From assembly GCF_000336755.1 (NCBI RefSeq), contig NZ_AOLK01000015.1, forward strand, positions 434,954 to 498,953: a stretch of DNA of 64,000 nucleotides, in the 5' to 3' direction. Below, piece after piece: positions 15,368 through 24,019 of the stretch. Position numbers and translations under genes: made by a program. How positions within the stretch are numbered: position 1 is the stretch's first letter; the number at the start of each line of letters is the position of its first letter. The stretch is from Haloferax elongans ATCC BAA-1513. GTDB taxonomy: Archaea > Halobacteriota > Halobacteria > Halobacteriales > Haloferacaceae. The notes under the pieces are model-generated. The model had not been told where the DNA came from. It searched no databases and worked only from the letters and a program-made list of their open reading frames with translations.

Positions 15368-16150
15368 TCAGACGTTCCGATAGTCACCCAACCGCGTCCC
15401 ATCGAGCAGGTACGCCTCCCCATCTACCAGCCCGTCCGGCAGGAACGGCGAGAGAAACTCCTGCCCGGGGACGTTGACCCACGTTCCCCCGGAGGTGTTG
15501 TTGAACGCCGGGAACACGACCAATTCGGGGTCGTGCCACTCCAACTCCGATACGTCCACGTCGAAGTGGTCGGCAAAGACCTCCGCCGCGAGCGACCCAC
15601 GAAGCCAGACGCGCTCTTTTCGCCCGCCGCCAACTTCGTCTTCGAGTCTGACTGCCGGGTGTTCGTGCGCCGAGCAGACGATATCGGCCGCCAGCACCTC
15701 TCGCGAGGGCCACGTATGGCCGTGGCAAAACCCAACGTCGCCAAGCCGGACGCCGGAGCCGTCGGTCACCTCTACTCGGTCGCCGAAAAAGTCCGCGAGC
15801 CCGCCGTCGTGGTTGCCGGGAACGAGCGTCATCTCCGCGTGGTCGGTCACGGCCTCCACGAGGTCAGTCAGCTCCTCGGCTTCGTCGCCCTTCGGACCGG
15901 AAATTCGGTGTCCGAGGTCGCCGAGGACGACCAATCGGTCGGCGTCGGTCCGGTCGAGAAGCGACAGCAGTCGCTCGCGGCGAACGTCGGTGTTCGACGG
16001 GAGTTCGACGCCGCGTTCGTATCGCAGACCCGCCTCGATACCGGCGTGGTAGTCGGCGACGACGAGCGACCGCTCGGGGAAGTCCCGGCGTGTCGTTCGT
16101 GCGACCGCCGCGGGATGGCCGGGAATCGGTTCGACGAGTGGGTCGGTCAC
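15368..16150 (-). CDS. rpe: Calcineurin-like phosphoesterase of the rpa operon (Rpe)
   Basis: 260 residues. Metallophosphoesterase motifs in order: DYHAGIEAG (Asp/His metal ligands), VVLGDLGHRISGP (GD-x-G), LVPGNHDGG (GNHD), and FCHGHTWPS plus CSAHEHPAVR (GHxH-type). Together these bind two metal ions. The gene is last in the rpa1-rpap1-rpe unit, four bases after rpap1. In Haloferax volcanii the orthologous unit encodes a phosphoesterase with the single-strand-DNA-binding proteins, and the same arrangement here argues for a role in DNA repair or replication. The physiological substrate is not established; nucleic acid ends or small phosphoesters are both possible. Confidence 0.9.
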   Translation of the reverse strand: MTDPLVEPIPGHPAAVARTTRRDFPERSLVVADYHAGIEAGLRYERGVELPSNTDVRRERLLSLLDRTDADRLVVLGDLGHRISGPKGDEAEELTDLVEAVTDHAEMTLVPGNHDGGLADFFGDRVEVTDGSGVRLGDVGFCHGHTWPSREVLAADIVCSAHEHPAVRLEDEVGGGRKERVWLRGSLAAEVFADHFDVDVSELEWHDPELVVFPAFNNTSGGTWVNVPGQEFLSPFLPDGLVDGEAYLLDGTRLGDYRNV

Positions 16151-16154
16151 GCCC

Positions 16155-18071
16155 TCAGATTGCCTTCAGGACGTCTTCCTTCGGTTCGTAGCAGCGACCG
16201 CCGAGAAGTGCCTCCTCGATGGCATCGTCGACTGCGGCCGCGTCCACGCCGTACTCGTCCACGACGGAGTCGACGACTGCGTCGCGTGCAGCGCCGTCAC
16301 CATCGTCGAGGCCCTCCATCGCCTCCACAACGACCGCTTCGAGGTTCACGTCCTCGGCAGCGACGTCCGGTTCGTCCGATTCCGCTGCTGGTTCGGGGTC
16401 CGATTCAGCCGCGGGTTCCGTCTCCGCGTCTGCTTCTGGTTCAGGTTCAGGTTCGGACTCCGACTCGACATCGAGCGCCGGTTCGTCGCTAGCCGGTTCG
16501 GTGTCTGCCGCCGGTTCATCTGCGGCTTCCGCTTCGAGCTCGTCTGCGTCGGGCACGTCGATGTCTGCCTCGCCAGCGGGGTCGACCTCCGCACCGCTCG
16601 TGAACTCGGTTCCGAACTCGGATTCGATTTCTTCGCGCTCTTCCTCGTCGAGTTCGTACATCCCGTTCGGGTCGGCCGCGTCGGTTGCACCGGTCGCGTC
16701 GGCCGTGCTGGCTGTGTCGTCGTCAGTCGAATCTGGTTCGTCTCCGAAGTCACCGAGCTCTCCATCGGTCGACTCGGACCCGTCGTCGAAGTCGCCGAGC
16801 GTTCCGCTTTCGGTGTCGTCGAAGTCACCCAACTCACCCGATTCGGCCGTCGAATCGCCGAAGTCACCGAGGTCGTCGGCCGTGTCCAGCGACGGCTCAG
16901 CGTCGGCTTCAGCATCCAGCGATGGCTCGGAGCCGGGTTCGGATTCGATATCAGGTTCTGATTCGGATTCGATGTCAGGCTCTGGCTCGGAGTCGATGGC
17001 GGATTCCGACTCTGGTTCGGACACAGGGTCGGCTTCAGGCTCCGACTCCAGTTCCGGTTCTGGCTCAGGCTCAGATTCAATCTCCGGTTCAGGTTCAGAT
17101 TCTGGCTCTGGTTCAGTCTCGGGCTCCGAAGTGTCGGATTCGAGGTCGAGTTCCGACTCTGACGGTGTCGAGTCCGAGCCGGGCGAATCAGCCGAGTCAG
17201 CCGAGTCGACCGACGCTTCGGCAGCAATCGGCTCAGACTCGGTTGGCGTCTCGGCCGGTTCTTCGGCCGCGTCCGTCTCCGGAGCGTGGTCGGCGTCTGT
17301 CTCTTCGACCGACTCCTCGATAGCGACGGCATCGGCAGGTTCGAGGTCGAGTTCCGGCAGCGTGCCGAGCGTCACGTCGCCGGGTTCGTCTGGCGAGACG
17401 GTGAGCTGGTCGACTTCCGTTCGGTCGCCCGTGACGAGTTCGAGCGTCTGGACGGCGAGCGTCCGCATGGCTTCGAGGTACCGGCGGGTCGTCCCGTAGT
17501 GGTCGATTGCACGCGGGATGCCGGCGGCCAGCGTCGGGTCGACACCGCGGGCTTCCAGCGCTGTCTGGAGGTTCTCACCGCGGTAGGGCATCGAGAGCGC
17601 CTCGTCGAAGACGGCGATGCGTTCGAGTGTCGCTTCGGCCGCGGAGACGACCCAACGGTCCCGAACGTCGGCGTCAACGTCGTTGACGCTCTCCGGTCGA
17701 ATCGACGTGAAGACCACGTCGGAGTCGTCCGGCTCGTAGGTTCGCGCCTTGCCGGTGAGTGCGACGAACGCGGGGGGCTTGGTCTGGTCGAGGAACGCCA
17801 TCGCCTCGGGCTGGTACTGTCCGGCGTAGGTGACGAACACGCCCGTCGGGTCAGCGAAGCGGCCGCGAAGGACCTCGTCGTTGACGGGTTCGACTTCCGT
17901 GAGGACGCCCGCAACGAACGTCCGGTTGAGGCGCGCGCCCGTCGGCGTGACAACGTAGTTCGGGGCACGCTCTTCGTCGCTCTCGGAGTACGACAGCGAC
18001 GCGTCGTCGAACTCGGCGGCGAAGACGCGGTAGGCGACTTCGCGCGTTCCGACGACTGGTGAGGAGCTCAT
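16155..18071 (-). CDS. rpap1: RPA1-associated protein (RPAP1) with long acidic linker
   Basis: 638 residues in three parts. Residues 1-215 form the COG3390-type OB-fold domain (REVAYRVFAAEFDDASLSYS ... LTGKARTYEPDDSDVVFTSI). Residues about 250-575 are an extremely Glu/Ser/Asp/Pro-rich linker, including an E-P-E run at 316-390 and four LGDF[GD]D repeats at 401, 414, 425 and 439. Residues about 577-638 are a winged-helix-like end (DAVVDSVVDEYGVDAAAVDD) with GGRCYEPKEDVLK. It should bind RPA1 and act in single-strand-DNA protection. Its ATG overlaps the rpa1 TGA. The linker is low complexity, so length differences between strains are expected. Confidence 0.92.
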   Translation of the reverse strand: MSSSPVVGTREVAYRVFAAEFDDASLSYSESDEERAPNYVVTPTGARLNRTFVAGVLTEVEPVNDEVLRGRFADPTGVFVTYAGQYQPEAMAFLDQTKPPAFVALTGKARTYEPDDSDVVFTSIRPESVNDVDADVRDRWVVSAAEATLERIAVFDEALSMPYRGENLQTALEARGVDPTLAAGIPRAIDHYGTTRRYLEAMRTLAVQTLELVTGDRTEVDQLTVSPDEPGDVTLGTLPELDLEPADAVAIEESVEETDADHAPETDAAEEPAETPTESEPIAAEASVDSADSADSPGSDSTPSESELDLESDTSEPETEPEPESEPEPEIESEPEPEPELESEPEADPVSEPESESAIDSEPEPDIESESEPDIESEPGSEPSLDAEADAEPSLDTADDLGDFGDSTAESGELGDFDDTESGTLGDFDDGSESTDGELGDFGDEPDSTDDDTASTADATGATDAADPNGMYELDEEEREEIESEFGTEFTSGAEVDPAGEADIDVPDADELEAEAADEPAADTEPASDEPALDVESESEPEPEPEADAETEPAAESDPEPAAESDEPDVAAEDVNLEAVVVEAMEGLDDGDGAARDAVVDSVVDEYGVDAAAVDDAIEEALLGGRCYEPKEDVLKAI

Positions 18072-19348
18072 GCGCCCACCTCCGTGAGGAGGGCCGCGGC
18101 ACGTTCAGCCGGGTCGTCGTCAGTCTCTTCGAACTCGTCGGCTTCGAGGTTCGCGCCGTACTCGTCCACAGAGAGGTTCCCGCGAACGCGGTACTCGCGG
18201 CCGACGAGCGTGTCGGCGATGTCGTCGGCGACGACTTCCTTGTCCATCGCCTCTCGCGCTTGGGCCATCGCGTCTTCCATCGTCCCGCCGTAGACTGCTT
18301 CGGTCAGGTCGCGGTCGAGGATAGCCGTCACGGTTCCCGTGCCGTCGTCGAGAATCGCCTTGACGCGCATGTCGTCCTCGCCGTCGACATCGCCGTGTTG
18401 GCGACACTGGCCGTTCTGGAGGACGCGACTACAGTCGGAACAGCGTTCGATGAGTCCCGACCCGTCGCGTACTTCGAGGACGTTGCCGAGGAGTTCGATG
18501 TCGAAGACGCCGCCTGCGTCGACCGCCTCGCCGATTTTGAGGCGCGGCGCGGAGTCGGAGACTTCCACAGCGTCGTCGAGCACTTCGACGGTCGTGAACT
18601 CCGAGAGGTTCACTTGCGGGACTCCGCGGAACTCGCGGACGTACACGTCCGAGAGGCGAAGGCTTGCACCTTCTTTCAGGTCCGGGCGCGGTGCCCAATC
18701 GGTGAAGGGGAGTCGCCCGGTTTCGTCGGCGAGGACGCCAGAGAGGATAGTCGTCTCACCGTCGCGGCCGTCGATAGTCCGCGATTCGACTTCGAGCACG
18801 CGCGTCTCGACGACCCGGCCGCGGTCGCCAGCCTGCAGGTCGATGAGGTCGGCATCGCCGCCGATTTGGTCGTCGTAGGGCGTCTCGACCGGTTCAGATT
18901 CGACCGCGACGGTCGATGCTGCGCCGATGTTTAATTCAGGTTTGCCGTCCCACTCTCGGACGCCAGCGTTGCCGATAGTGACGGAGTCCCCGGGTTCGAA
19001 TCCGAAATCCTGCCACGCGGTGTAGGAGATTGTCCCGGAGCCGTCGGCGAGTTTCCCCTCGTGAATCGTCTGGGATTCGCCCTGGTAGACGATAGAGCGC
19101 GTACCAACCGTTAGGACGCGGACAGTCACCGAGACGTTGCCGCCGTTGGGTTCGATGTCGGCGATGCGCTTGGCCGACGGCGGAGCATCACTGCTCGACG
19201 AGCTTCCACCGTGTTTTCGTCGGACGCTCTGTTTCGCTTCGTCCAGCGGGACGCTGTACTGCAAGAGGTTCTGCAAGTCGCTTTTGACCTCCTCTTTGTC
19301 GACACCGAGGGCGGAGGCAAGCTCCTCGGCATGGTGATCGAGTTCCAT
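18068..19348 (-). CDS. rpa1: Single-stranded DNA-binding protein RPA1
   Basis: 426 residues from ATG 19348 (MELDHHAEELASALGVDKEE). Successive OB folds are visible at about 70-150 (VSVTVRVLTVGTRSIVYQGE), 175-255 (RGRVVETRVLEVESRTIDG) and 280-405. The last carries a zinc motif C303-x2-C306-x8-C315-x2-H318. The acidic N-terminal 45 residues form a small helical domain. This is the archaeal replication protein A that coats single-stranded DNA in replication and repair. An ATG seven codons earlier exists, but the TATA-like box at 19371-19381 sits 26 bp before 19348, supporting this leaderless start. It is the first gene of rpa1-rpap1-rpe. Confidence 0.95.
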   Translation of the reverse strand: MELDHHAEELASALGVDKEEVKSDLQNLLQYSVPLDEAKQSVRRKHGGSSSSSDAPPSAKRIADIEPNGGNVSVTVRVLTVGTRSIVYQGESQTIHEGKLADGSGTISYTAWQDFGFEPGDSVTIGNAGVREWDGKPELNIGAASTVAVESEPVETPYDDQIGGDADLIDLQAGDRGRVVETRVLEVESRTIDGRDGETTILSGVLADETGRLPFTDWAPRPDLKEGASLRLSDVYVREFRGVPQVNLSEFTTVEVLDDAVEVSDSAPRLKIGEAVDAGGVFDIELLGNVLEVRDGSGLIERCSDCSRVLQNGQCRQHGDVDGEDDMRVKAILDDGTGTVTAILDRDLTEAVYGGTMEDAMAQAREAMDKEVVADDIADTLVGREYRVRGNLSVDEYGANLEADEFEETDDDPAERAAALLTEVGA

Positions 19349-19370
19349 CGGTGAGGGCTTCGCCCCCATT

Positions 19371-19381
19371 CAATAAAAAGG
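19371..19381 (-). promoter_or_regulatory. TATA-like box of the rpa operon
   Basis: CCTTTTTATTG on the minus strand, centred 28 bp before the rpa1 ATG. Between it and the start lies a small GGGC-TTC-GCCC inverted repeat (19355-19365). Spacing fits a leaderless haloarchaeal transcript. Confidence 0.65.
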
Positions 19382-19464
19382 ATTGCCGGGCCGCCAACTC
19401 GACTGCGAACCCGGGTCGCCTACGGGAGCGAATCACTAAGTGTTCGCGTGTCAGTTGCATTCGT

Positions 19465-19830
19465 ATGACGAACGACGCCGACCCCGACGCCGCGGAGGCA
19501 GTTTCCTTCTCCGTGACCGTCGAAAACGGGTGGACGACTATCGTGATGGAGGGCGACAAGGACACCGCGGTCATCGTCCGCTCGGAGTCGGGCGAGCGAA
19601 TCTATCTCCCACCAGAAGGCTTCGACACCGACGCGTCCGGCGATAGCCCGTACCAGCGCTCCGACAGCGCCTACCAGTCGGCTGACTCGCCGTACCAGTC
19701 AGTCCAGACCGACGATTCACCGTATCAGTCAGCCCGCGGGACGATGCCCCGAGAAGGGATGGTACCGACGCGAGACGGCTACCGAATCCGGCACCCGGAA
19801 CCGGTGACAGACCTGCGATTGCTGCGGTAG
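19465..19830 (+). CDS. Haloarchaeal protein with SPYQS repeats
   Basis: 121 residues. The N-terminal half is a small beta-rich domain (SFSVTVENGWTTIVMEGDKD, then TAVIVRSESGERIYLPPEGF). Residues about 60-90 hold four near-copies of [D/S]-S-[P/A]-Y-Q-[S/R] (DSPYQRSDSAYQSADSPYQS, then DDSPYQSA). The C-terminus is basic. I recall this as a haloarchaea-only family of unknown function. Tyr/Ser/Gln-rich repeats are unusual for this acidic proteome and may be a phosphorylation or protein-binding segment. Divergent from rpa1, convergent with the glycosyltransferase gene eight bases away. Confidence 0.75.
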   Translation: MTNDADPDAAEAVSFSVTVENGWTTIVMEGDKDTAVIVRSESGERIYLPPEGFDTDASGDSPYQRSDSAYQSADSPYQSVQTDDSPYQSARGTMPREGMVPTRDGYRIRHPEPVTDLRLLR

Positions 19831-19838
19831 TCCGGTCC

Positions 19839-20897
19839 CTATTCTTCGTCGTCTAACACGTCGTGGTAGTATTCGACCGTCTCGTCGACGACGCGGTCCC
19901 ACGTGTACGGTTCGTATTCGGGTTCACCCTCCAGTGAGAGGCCGTACTCGATACCGTCGGCGATAGAGTGCGAGTCGGGTTCGACTTCGATGACGCAGTC
20001 GTCGGGAAGGACCTCCGCGGCACCGCTTTCGGTGGCGACGACGCGCGTCCCGACCGAGAGGGCTTCGACGATTGTGATGCCGAACGGCTCCGACAGCGAC
20101 GGCGAGACGAACAGGTCGGCGGCGGCGTAGTAGTCGCCGAGTGCGTCTTCGGGGACGTACCCTGCCCACTCGATTCGGTCTCCGACGCCGAGCAGTTCGG
20201 CGAATCGCTTGAGTTGGTCGGTGAGGTGTCCCGACCCACCCATGACGAGCGTCACGTCGTCGCGGTCGAGTTTTTCCAGCGCGTAGACGAGATGTGAGAT
20301 TCCCTTCTGGTCTGTGTGCCGCCCGACGAAAAAGAGCATCTTCCCGTCGATACCGAGTTCGGATTTGATGTCGCGGCCGGTCGTCTCACACTCCGAGAAG
20401 CCGTTGTAGATGACGTGGCAGTCGCCGCCGTACTCCTCTTTGACCTTTCCAGCGAGGAGCTTGCTCACCGCGATGAGATGGTCGCATCGCTCGACGACGC
20501 GGCGCTCGGTTTCGACCTCTCGCTGCGGCGGGTCGATGTTGCGGTCCGACGACAGCGAGTGGAACGTCGAGACCCACGTCACGTCCTCGTTGTTCGACTT
20601 CGCGCGCGACCCGGGACCGTAGCCGAACCAGTCGTGGGTGTGGACGATATCGGCGTCTTCGGCTCGCTCGGCGAACGTCGACCCTAACCGGCCGATGCGC
20701 GTGATGATGTCGCCGTCGCCTGTCGGGACTCCGATGATGCCCTCACGCTCCGGGGCGTACTCGGCAGGCAACACGAGTTCGATTTCGACGTCGTCGCGGT
20801 CTTCGAGACGTTCGAACATTTCGCCGACATGTGTGTCGAGGCCGCCGCTGACGTTCGGCGGGAACCCCCACCCCAGCATGAGGACCTTCGGAACCAT
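19839..20897 (-). CDS. Glycosyltransferase family 4
   Basis: 352 residues from ATG 20897 (MVPKVLMLGWGFPPNVSGGL). GT4 features: the acceptor-side GGLDTHV near the start, DIVHTHDWFGYGPGSRAKSN, a donor loop FVGRHTDQKGISHLVYALEK, and the E-x7-E motif SEPFGITIVEALSVGTRVVA with two glutamates. GT-B retaining fold acting on nucleotide sugars. The frame stays open far upstream, but homologues begin at this MxPxxLMLGWGFPP. It might be a glycogen/trehalose-type synthase or a cell-surface sugar transferase; the acceptor is unknown. The upstream region faces the arfC gene divergently. Confidence 0.9.
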   Translation of the reverse strand: MVPKVLMLGWGFPPNVSGGLDTHVGEMFERLEDRDDVEIELVLPAEYAPEREGIIGVPTGDGDIITRIGRLGSTFAERAEDADIVHTHDWFGYGPGSRAKSNNEDVTWVSTFHSLSSDRNIDPPQREVETERRVVERCDHLIAVSKLLAGKVKEEYGGDCHVIYNGFSECETTGRDIKSELGIDGKMLFFVGRHTDQKGISHLVYALEKLDRDDVTLVMGGSGHLTDQLKRFAELLGVGDRIEWAGYVPEDALGDYYAAADLFVSPSLSEPFGITIVEALSVGTRVVATESGAAEVLPDDCVIEVEPDSHSIADGIEYGLSLEGEPEYEPYTWDRVVDETVEYYHDVLDDEE

Positions 20898-20990
20898 TGA
20901 TGGCACAAGGTAGCACGGTGGCCTATTTAATTCCTCTCCGGCAAACTCGGTCACCGAAAGGGGTTTTCGACGCCCGCGCGACTCGCGAGT

Positions 20991-21650
20991 ATGCACGTCC
21001 ACGTGAACGCCGCCACGAGCGTCGACGGAAAGCTCTCTTCTCGGCGACGCGAACAGGTCATGATTAGCGGCGACGACGACTTCGAGCGCGTGGACAGGAT
21101 ACGCGCGGCGTCCGACGCGGTCCTCGTGGGTGTCGGGACGGTTCTCGCCGACGACCCGCACCTCACACTCGACGCCGAGGAACTCGTCGCTGAGCGCGCC
21201 GAGAACGGAGACAGTGCTCACCCAGCACGAGTCGTCGCCGACTCGCGCGCCAGAACGCCGACTGACGCACGCATTTTGGACGACGCAGCGACGACGTACC
21301 TCCTTATCTCCGAGGACGCACCAGAGGCCCGCCGTCGGGAACTCGAAGCCGCGGGCGCGACGCTCGTCGTCGCCGGGGCTGAACGAGTCTCGTTTCCGGC
21401 CGCGTTCGAGGCTCTCGAAGACGTAGGCGTCGAGCGATTGATGGTCGAAGGCGGCGGCGAGGTCATCTTCTCACTGTTCGACGACGACCTCGTGGACGAA
21501 CTCACGCTCTACGTCGGGTCGATGGTTATCGGCGGTCGCGACGCGCCCACACTCGCAGACGGCGACGGATTCGTGTCCGACTTTCCCCGACTCTCGCTTC
21601 GAGACGTGGAGCGCGTCGACGACGGGGTACTGTTGACGTACGACTGCTGA
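20991..21650 (+). CDS. arfC: 2,5-diamino-6-(ribosylamino)-pyrimidinone 5'-phosphate reductase
   Basis: 219 residues, RibD C-terminal/DHFR-like fold. Signatures: NAATSVDGKLSSRRREQVMI, FERVDRIRAASDAVLVGVGT, LADDPHLTL, RVVADSRARTPTDARILD, and MVEGGGEVIFSLFDDDLVDE (the [ILV]EGG nucleotide-binding loop). The archaeal enzyme reduces the ribosylamino-pyrimidine intermediate to its ribitylamino form using NADPH, in the order used by archaea and fungi. Products feed riboflavin and the deazaflavin cofactor F420, both abundant in haloarchaea. It has no N-terminal deaminase domain, as expected. The ATG follows 90 bp after the divergent glycosyltransferase start. Confidence 0.9.
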   Translation: MHVHVNAATSVDGKLSSRRREQVMISGDDDFERVDRIRAASDAVLVGVGTVLADDPHLTLDAEELVAERAENGDSAHPARVVADSRARTPTDARILDDAATTYLLISEDAPEARRRELEAAGATLVVAGAERVSFPAAFEALEDVGVERLMVEGGGEVIFSLFDDDLVDELTLYVGSMVIGGRDAPTLADGDGFVSDFPRLSLRDVERVDDGVLLTYDC

Positions 21651-21762
21651 GTGGCAGTCGCTCGTTAGAACGGCCCACTCGTCAGAAATTCGACTTCTGC
21701 GGTCGTGCATTCCGGCGCAGACGGGCGCAACCGGTAAGAGTGTCGCGCGAATATGAATCTGC

Positions 21763-22098
21763 ATGAGTACACCCGAAGCAACCGGCTCACCTATTCACGT
21801 CGAGAGTGCGGACCACCTCGACGAACTCCTCGCCGACCACGATATCGTCCTCGTGGACTACCACGCCGAGTGGTGCGGGCCGTGCAAGATGCTCGAACCG
21901 ACGGTCAAGGAGATTGCCGAGGAGACCGACGCGGTCGTCGCTAAGGTCGACATCGACGAACTCCAGGCACTCGCCCGCGACAAGCAGATTCGTAGCGTTC
22001 CGACCCTCCAGTTCTACCACGACGGCGAGCAGGTAAAGCAGGTCATCGGCGTCCAGAGTAAAGAGGACCTCGTCGAAATCATCGAGCAACTCGCATAG
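21763..22098 (+). CDS. Thioredoxin
   Basis: 111 residues with the redox site AEWCGPCKMLEPTVKEIAEE, the cis-Pro strand RSVPTLQFYHDGEQV, and the closing helix KEDLVEIIEQLA. A 15-residue leader (STPEATGSPIHVESADHLDE) precedes the fold. Standard cytosolic disulfide reductase. Haloarchaea have several thioredoxins, so a number cannot be assigned. It sits alone, facing the nifU-like gene convergently. Confidence 0.95.
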   Translation: MSTPEATGSPIHVESADHLDELLADHDIVLVDYHAEWCGPCKMLEPTVKEIAEETDAVVAKVDIDELQALARDKQIRSVPTLQFYHDGEQVKQVIGVQSKEDLVEIIEQLA

Positions 22099-22200
22099 GC
22101 TCGGACGGCCGTACTCACTCGAATTCGTGTTTTACTCCGTCACTCGCGTAGCGAACGCTCTCCTCGCGGCGGCGAGAACGTGCCTCTCAGAAACTCGCGT

Positions 22201-22515
22201 TCAGAACGGTACGTCGGAGATGTCGGGGTCGACTCCGGAACCCTGCCCGTCGTCGTAGGAGCCACCAGTCGTGGCGTGGACTGCGTCGATTTCGTCGAAC
22301 TCGGCGACCATCCGGGACTTCAGCGCCTGAATCGTCATCGGCGAGATACCGCAGCCAGAACACGCGCCGGTGAGCGAAATCCACACTTCGCCCGTCTCTT
22401 CGTCGATAGCGTCGATGCCAGCACTGCCGCCGTGCATCTGAATCTGAGGGAAGTTGCGGCGCATGAACAACTCGATGCGCTCTTCGAGTGACTTCTCGGA
22501 GGCTTGGGAACTCAT
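22201..22515 (-). CDS. NifU C-terminal-domain iron-sulfur scaffold protein
   Basis: 104 residues from ATG 22515 (MSSQASEKSLEERIELFMRR). The Nfu core reads NFPQIQMHGGSAGIDAIDEE, then VWISLTGACSGCGISPMTIQ. The C-x2-C pair is the iron-sulfur assembly site, and the following ALKSRMVAEFDEIDAVHA helix is conserved. It should carry and hand over Fe-S clusters. The C-terminal tail GGSYDDGQGSGVDPDISDVP is acidic and typical of the haloarchaeal form. An upstream in-frame ATG at 22542 would add nine residues; M-S-S fits better. Confidence 0.9.
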   Translation of the reverse strand: MSSQASEKSLEERIELFMRRNFPQIQMHGGSAGIDAIDEETGEVWISLTGACSGCGISPMTIQALKSRMVAEFDEIDAVHATTGGSYDDGQGSGVDPDISDVPF

Positions 22516-22610
22516 GCCAGAATGTGGGTAGTCGGCGGGCATAACGGTTTCTTCGTCGGAAAATCGACGAATACCCAGTGCGACCGCCGTCGTTCGACAG
22601 GCGGCGAGGG

Positions 22611-22619
22611 CTTTTTACC
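22611..22619 (+). promoter_or_regulatory. TATA-like box of the SBDS gene
   Basis: CTTTTTACC centred about 26 bp before the SBDS ATG at 22641, consistent with a leaderless transcript and with the chosen start. Confidence 0.6.
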
Positions 22620-22640
22620 TCGGAGAGTGAATCGCCGTCT

Positions 22641-23357
22641 ATGATTTCACTCGACGAAGCAGTCACTGCCCGCTTGGAATCACACGGCGCACGCTTCGAG
22701 GTCCTCATCGACCCCGACGCGGCACTGGCAATCAAGCGCGGCGAGTTCGACGGCGACCTAGAGGACGTCATCGCCGCCGAAGACGTGTTCGAAGACGCGT
22801 CTCGCGGCGACCGTCCCGCAGAGAACGATCTCGAAGAGGTCTTCGGGACGACAGACCCGCTGACCATTATCCCCGAGGTCGTCAAGAAAGGTGAGATTCA
22901 GATTACCGCCGAGCAGCGCCGCGAGATGCAAGAACAGAAGCGTCGGTCGCTCATCAACCGCATCGCGCGGAACGCGGTCAACCCGCAGATGAACGACACG
23001 CCGCACCCACCAGAGCGAATCGAGCGAGCGCTCGAAGAGGCCGGGTTCACCATCGACCCGATGGAACCGGTCGAATCGCAGGTCGACGACGCGCTCGACG
23101 CGCTCCGTCCCGTCCTTCCCATCAAGTTCGCCGAAGTCACTGTCGCCGTCCAACTGCCCGCCGAATACGCCGGGAGCGGACAGGCGCAGATTCGAAGCTA
23201 CGGCGACCTCGAACGCGAAGAGTGGCAAAGCGACGGCTCGTGGGTCGGCGTCATCACCTTCCCGGCGGGGATGCAGAACGACTTCTACGACAAGGTCAAC
23301 AACATCACAAGCGGGACCGCCGAGACGCGTATCGTCAAAGACGAAGACGACCTGTAA
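22641..23357 (+). CDS. SBDS-family ribosome maturation protein
   Basis: 238 residues from ATG 22641 ([20 protein letters not shown]). Domain I has [20 protein letters not shown] and [20 protein letters not shown]; domain [22 protein letters not shown] and [20 protein letters not shown]; domain III the ferredoxin-like [20 protein letters not shown]. Length is typical of archaeal SBDS (about 235-250). It helps release the anti-association factor from nascent 50S subunits. Not the FYSH domain alone: all three domains are present. The promoter supports the start. Confidence 0.95.
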   Translation: MISLDEAVTARLESHGARFEVLIDPDAALAIKRGEFDGDLEDVIAAEDVFEDASRGDRPAENDLEEVFGTTDPLTIIPEVVKKGEIQITAEQRREMQEQKRRSLINRIARNAVNPQMNDTPHPPERIERALEEAGFTIDPMEPVESQVDDALDALRPVLPIKFAEVTVAVQLPAEYAGSGQAQIRSYGDLEREEWQSDGSWVGVITFPAGMQNDFYDKVNNITSGTAETRIVKDEDDL

Positions 23358-23423
23358 CGACCGAGACGCGACTCAGCGTCGGCTCTGACCGAGCGAAAAT
23401 CAGCCGCGAAAACCGGCCGCGAA

Positions 23424-23753
23424 TTACCCTTTCTTGAAGCCGACGAGGAAGCCGCCGGAGAAGCCAGCCGAGATGGAGAGCGTCGAGAGGATGGTCGAAA
23501 TCCAGTCCGGTGGTGCGCCGGTCGCGGCGTCCTGCGTCGCGCTCACGAGGCCGCCGGTGAGACGCTCCCAGTCGACGGTGATGATGCCCCGCGATTCGAG
23601 GAATTTGAACACAGCGAGTTCGAGGCCGACGATGACGGCGATGAGCTTTGCCACCTTCTTGGCGGCGAAGCCGATGATGCCGCCGACGACGGCCCCGCTT
23701 CCGAATTCGAGACCGAGTTGTTGTGGGTCGATGCTCAGTTGCAAGGGGTCCAT
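23424..23753 (-). CDS. FUN14-domain membrane protein
   Basis: 109 residues from ATG 23753 (MDPLQLSIDPQQLGLEFGSG). The FUN14 pattern is GSGAVVGGIIGFAAKKVAKL followed by IAVIVGLELAVFKFLESRGI and a last helix SISAGFSGGFLVGFKKG. Two to three glycine-rich membrane helices. In eukaryotes FUNDC1 is a mitophagy receptor; the archaeal role is unknown. An ATG at 23777 would add eight residues, but ACTTATATGAA (23773-23783) is placed 25 bp before 23753, as a leaderless promoter would need, so the shorter start is preferred. Confidence 0.88.
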   Translation of the reverse strand: MDPLQLSIDPQQLGLEFGSGAVVGGIIGFAAKKVAKLIAVIVGLELAVFKFLESRGIITVDWERLTGGLVSATQDAATGAPPDWISTILSTLSISAGFSGGFLVGFKKG

Positions 23754-23772
23754 ACGCCGAACATCCTGCGCG

Positions 23773-23783
23773 TTCATATAAGT
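23773..23783 (-). promoter_or_regulatory. TATA-like box of the FUN14 gene
   Basis: ACTTATATGAA on the minus strand is centred about 25 bp before the 23753 start. It overlaps the alternative upstream ATG, arguing against that start. Confidence 0.5.
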
Positions 23784-24019
23784 GATTTGTGGGGCGGATT
23801 CCTCGCAGGGGGACTCACGACGTTCGCGAAAGCGACGATGACTGTCACTCTGTGGGCGATAACCTACAAGACTCGGCCCGTGGTATCACTCGTATGGACG
23901 TGGAGGTGACGAGCACCCATCTCGTCGTATGAGTCTGCCCGAGGGGGGCTTAAGTGCCTCCGCCGGCTAGGGTACACCGACACAGTGCAGGCGAGATACC
24001 AGACGAACGGGGGACGGCG

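Noticed and set aside
16219..17499. A Ser-rich 426-residue plus-strand frame opposite rpap1
   Set aside because: It is the complement of the E/S/D repeats of RPAP1 and shows no fold or signal.
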